From contig JBFWVC010000005.1 of NCBI GenBank assembly GCA_050246945.1, positions 186,001 through 250,000 of the forward strand: a DNA stretch of 64,000 nucleotides, in the 5' to 3' direction. Positions within the stretch are counted from its first letter, which is position 1, and each line of letters begins with the position of its first letter. The DNA comes from JAEUMD01 sp050246945. Its GTDB lineage: Bacteria; Pseudomonadota; Alphaproteobacteria; Rhizobiales; Hyphomicrobiaceae. A program made the position numbers and the translations under genes. This document shows, one piece after another, positions 63,655 through 64,000 of the stretch. The notes under the pieces are model-generated. The model searched no databases. It saw only the letters and a list, made by a program, of their open reading frames with translations, and was not told where the DNA came from.

Positions 63655-64000
63655 ATGTCCGACAGCGATCACCGGTTCCGGCGCGATGCGCTCGACGAGA
63701 AGACCCTCAGCCATTTGGCAGCACTGCTCGCCGCGACGGCGCGGCCGGGAGACCTGATCGCGCTGCAAGGCGATCTTGGAGCGGGCAAGACGACATTCGC
63801 GAGGGTCTTGATCCGCAACCTCACCGACAATCCAGACGAGGAAATCCCAAGCCCGACATTCACGCTTGTGCAGATATACGAAACGCCCCGCATGGGCATC
63901 GCCCACTTCGATCTCTATCGCCTTGCTGATCCCGATGAGCTGTTTGAGCTGGGTCTCGACGAATGCCTTGCATCGGGCATCGCGCTTGTCGAGTGGCCGG
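63655..64000 (+). CDS. tsaE: tRNA threonylcarbamoyladenosine biosynthesis ATPase TsaE (3' end outside window)
   Basis: The first 115 residues are visible and the frame runs off the right edge. The P-loop GDLGAGKTTFARVL, SPTFTLVQIYE and HFDLYRLADPDELFELGLDE match TsaE (YjeE), the ATPase that supports TsaD/TsaB in the t6A modification of tRNA. In Rhizobiales a phosphotransferase and nucleotidyltransferase usually follow, but this cannot be checked here. The ATG lacks an obvious ribosome site. Confidence 0.92.
   Translation, partial: MSDSDHRFRRDALDEKTLSHLAALLAATARPGDLIALQGDLGAGKTTFARVLIRNLTDNPDEEIPSPTFTLVQIYETPRMGIAHFDLYRLADPDELFELGLDECLASGIALVEWP

Overview
The window reads as the chromosome of a GC-rich alphaproteobacterium of the Hyphomicrobiales (Rhizobiales), most likely near the Hyphomicrobiaceae. 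Three things point there: the gene order chvI-chvG-hprK-EIIA(Man)-HPr-ahcY-sensor kinase-tsaE at the right end, the ethylmalonyl-CoA pathway enzymes Ccr and MeaA, and a NasT/NasS nitrate regulon. The assignment rests on gene content and order; no database search was possible.

Left part (1-21.9 kb) is an inorganic N/S acquisition region. After the tail of a sulfoacetaldehyde acetyltransferase gene (xsc), a minus-strand nitrate assimilation cluster runs nasT-nasS-[leader]-nrtA-nrtB-nrtCD-nirB-nirD-nasA. The gap between nasS and nrtA is the most informative non-coding stretch of the window. It holds a near-perfect sigma-54 promoter, an IHF consensus site and NtrC-like dyads upstream, and a 120-nt leader with two small hairpins followed by a long intrinsic terminator with ten U residues. 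This matches NasT (ANTAR) antitermination under nitrogen control. Upstream of nasT lies a cyanide-insensitive bd oxidase operon (cydA/cioA, cydB/cioB and a 37-aa DUF2474 gene). Divergent from it is an assimilatory sulfate operon: ferredoxin, DUF2849, cysI, DUF934, cysH, cysD, cysN.

Middle part (21.9-50 kb) holds mostly single genes and short operons: an MHS-type transporter, ccr and meaA with a small membrane gene between them, two small anchored proteins, a PerM-type transporter, a class II tRNA-Leu(CAA), agmatine deiminase, a ketopantoate-reductase-like enzyme, an EamA exporter, a voltage-gated-type K+ channel with an altered cyclic-nucleotide pocket, UbiB, a lone cNMP-binding-fold protein, a GT2 glycosyltransferase, a solute-binding protein, a 2-hydroxyacid dehydrogenase, an OmpA-family protein, a HAD hydrolase, a thioredoxin-like protein with a His/Cys-rich tail, and cbpA-cbpM. 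Two families of short intergenic repeats occur here. A structured stretch ending in an orphan terminator near 35.0-35.26 kb is a candidate small RNA.

Right part (50-64 kb) carries pyrE, pckA, a HugZ-like protein, and the conserved carbon/envelope control block: ChvI/ChvG, truncated HprK, EIIA(Man), HPr, AhcY, a PAS histidine kinase and the start of tsaE. Together the genes describe an aerobic or microaerobic heterotroph that assimilates nitrate, sulfate and probably sulfonates, passes C2 units through the ethylmalonyl-CoA pathway with PckA for gluconeogenesis, and uses a non-transporting PTS relay with ChvGI for control.
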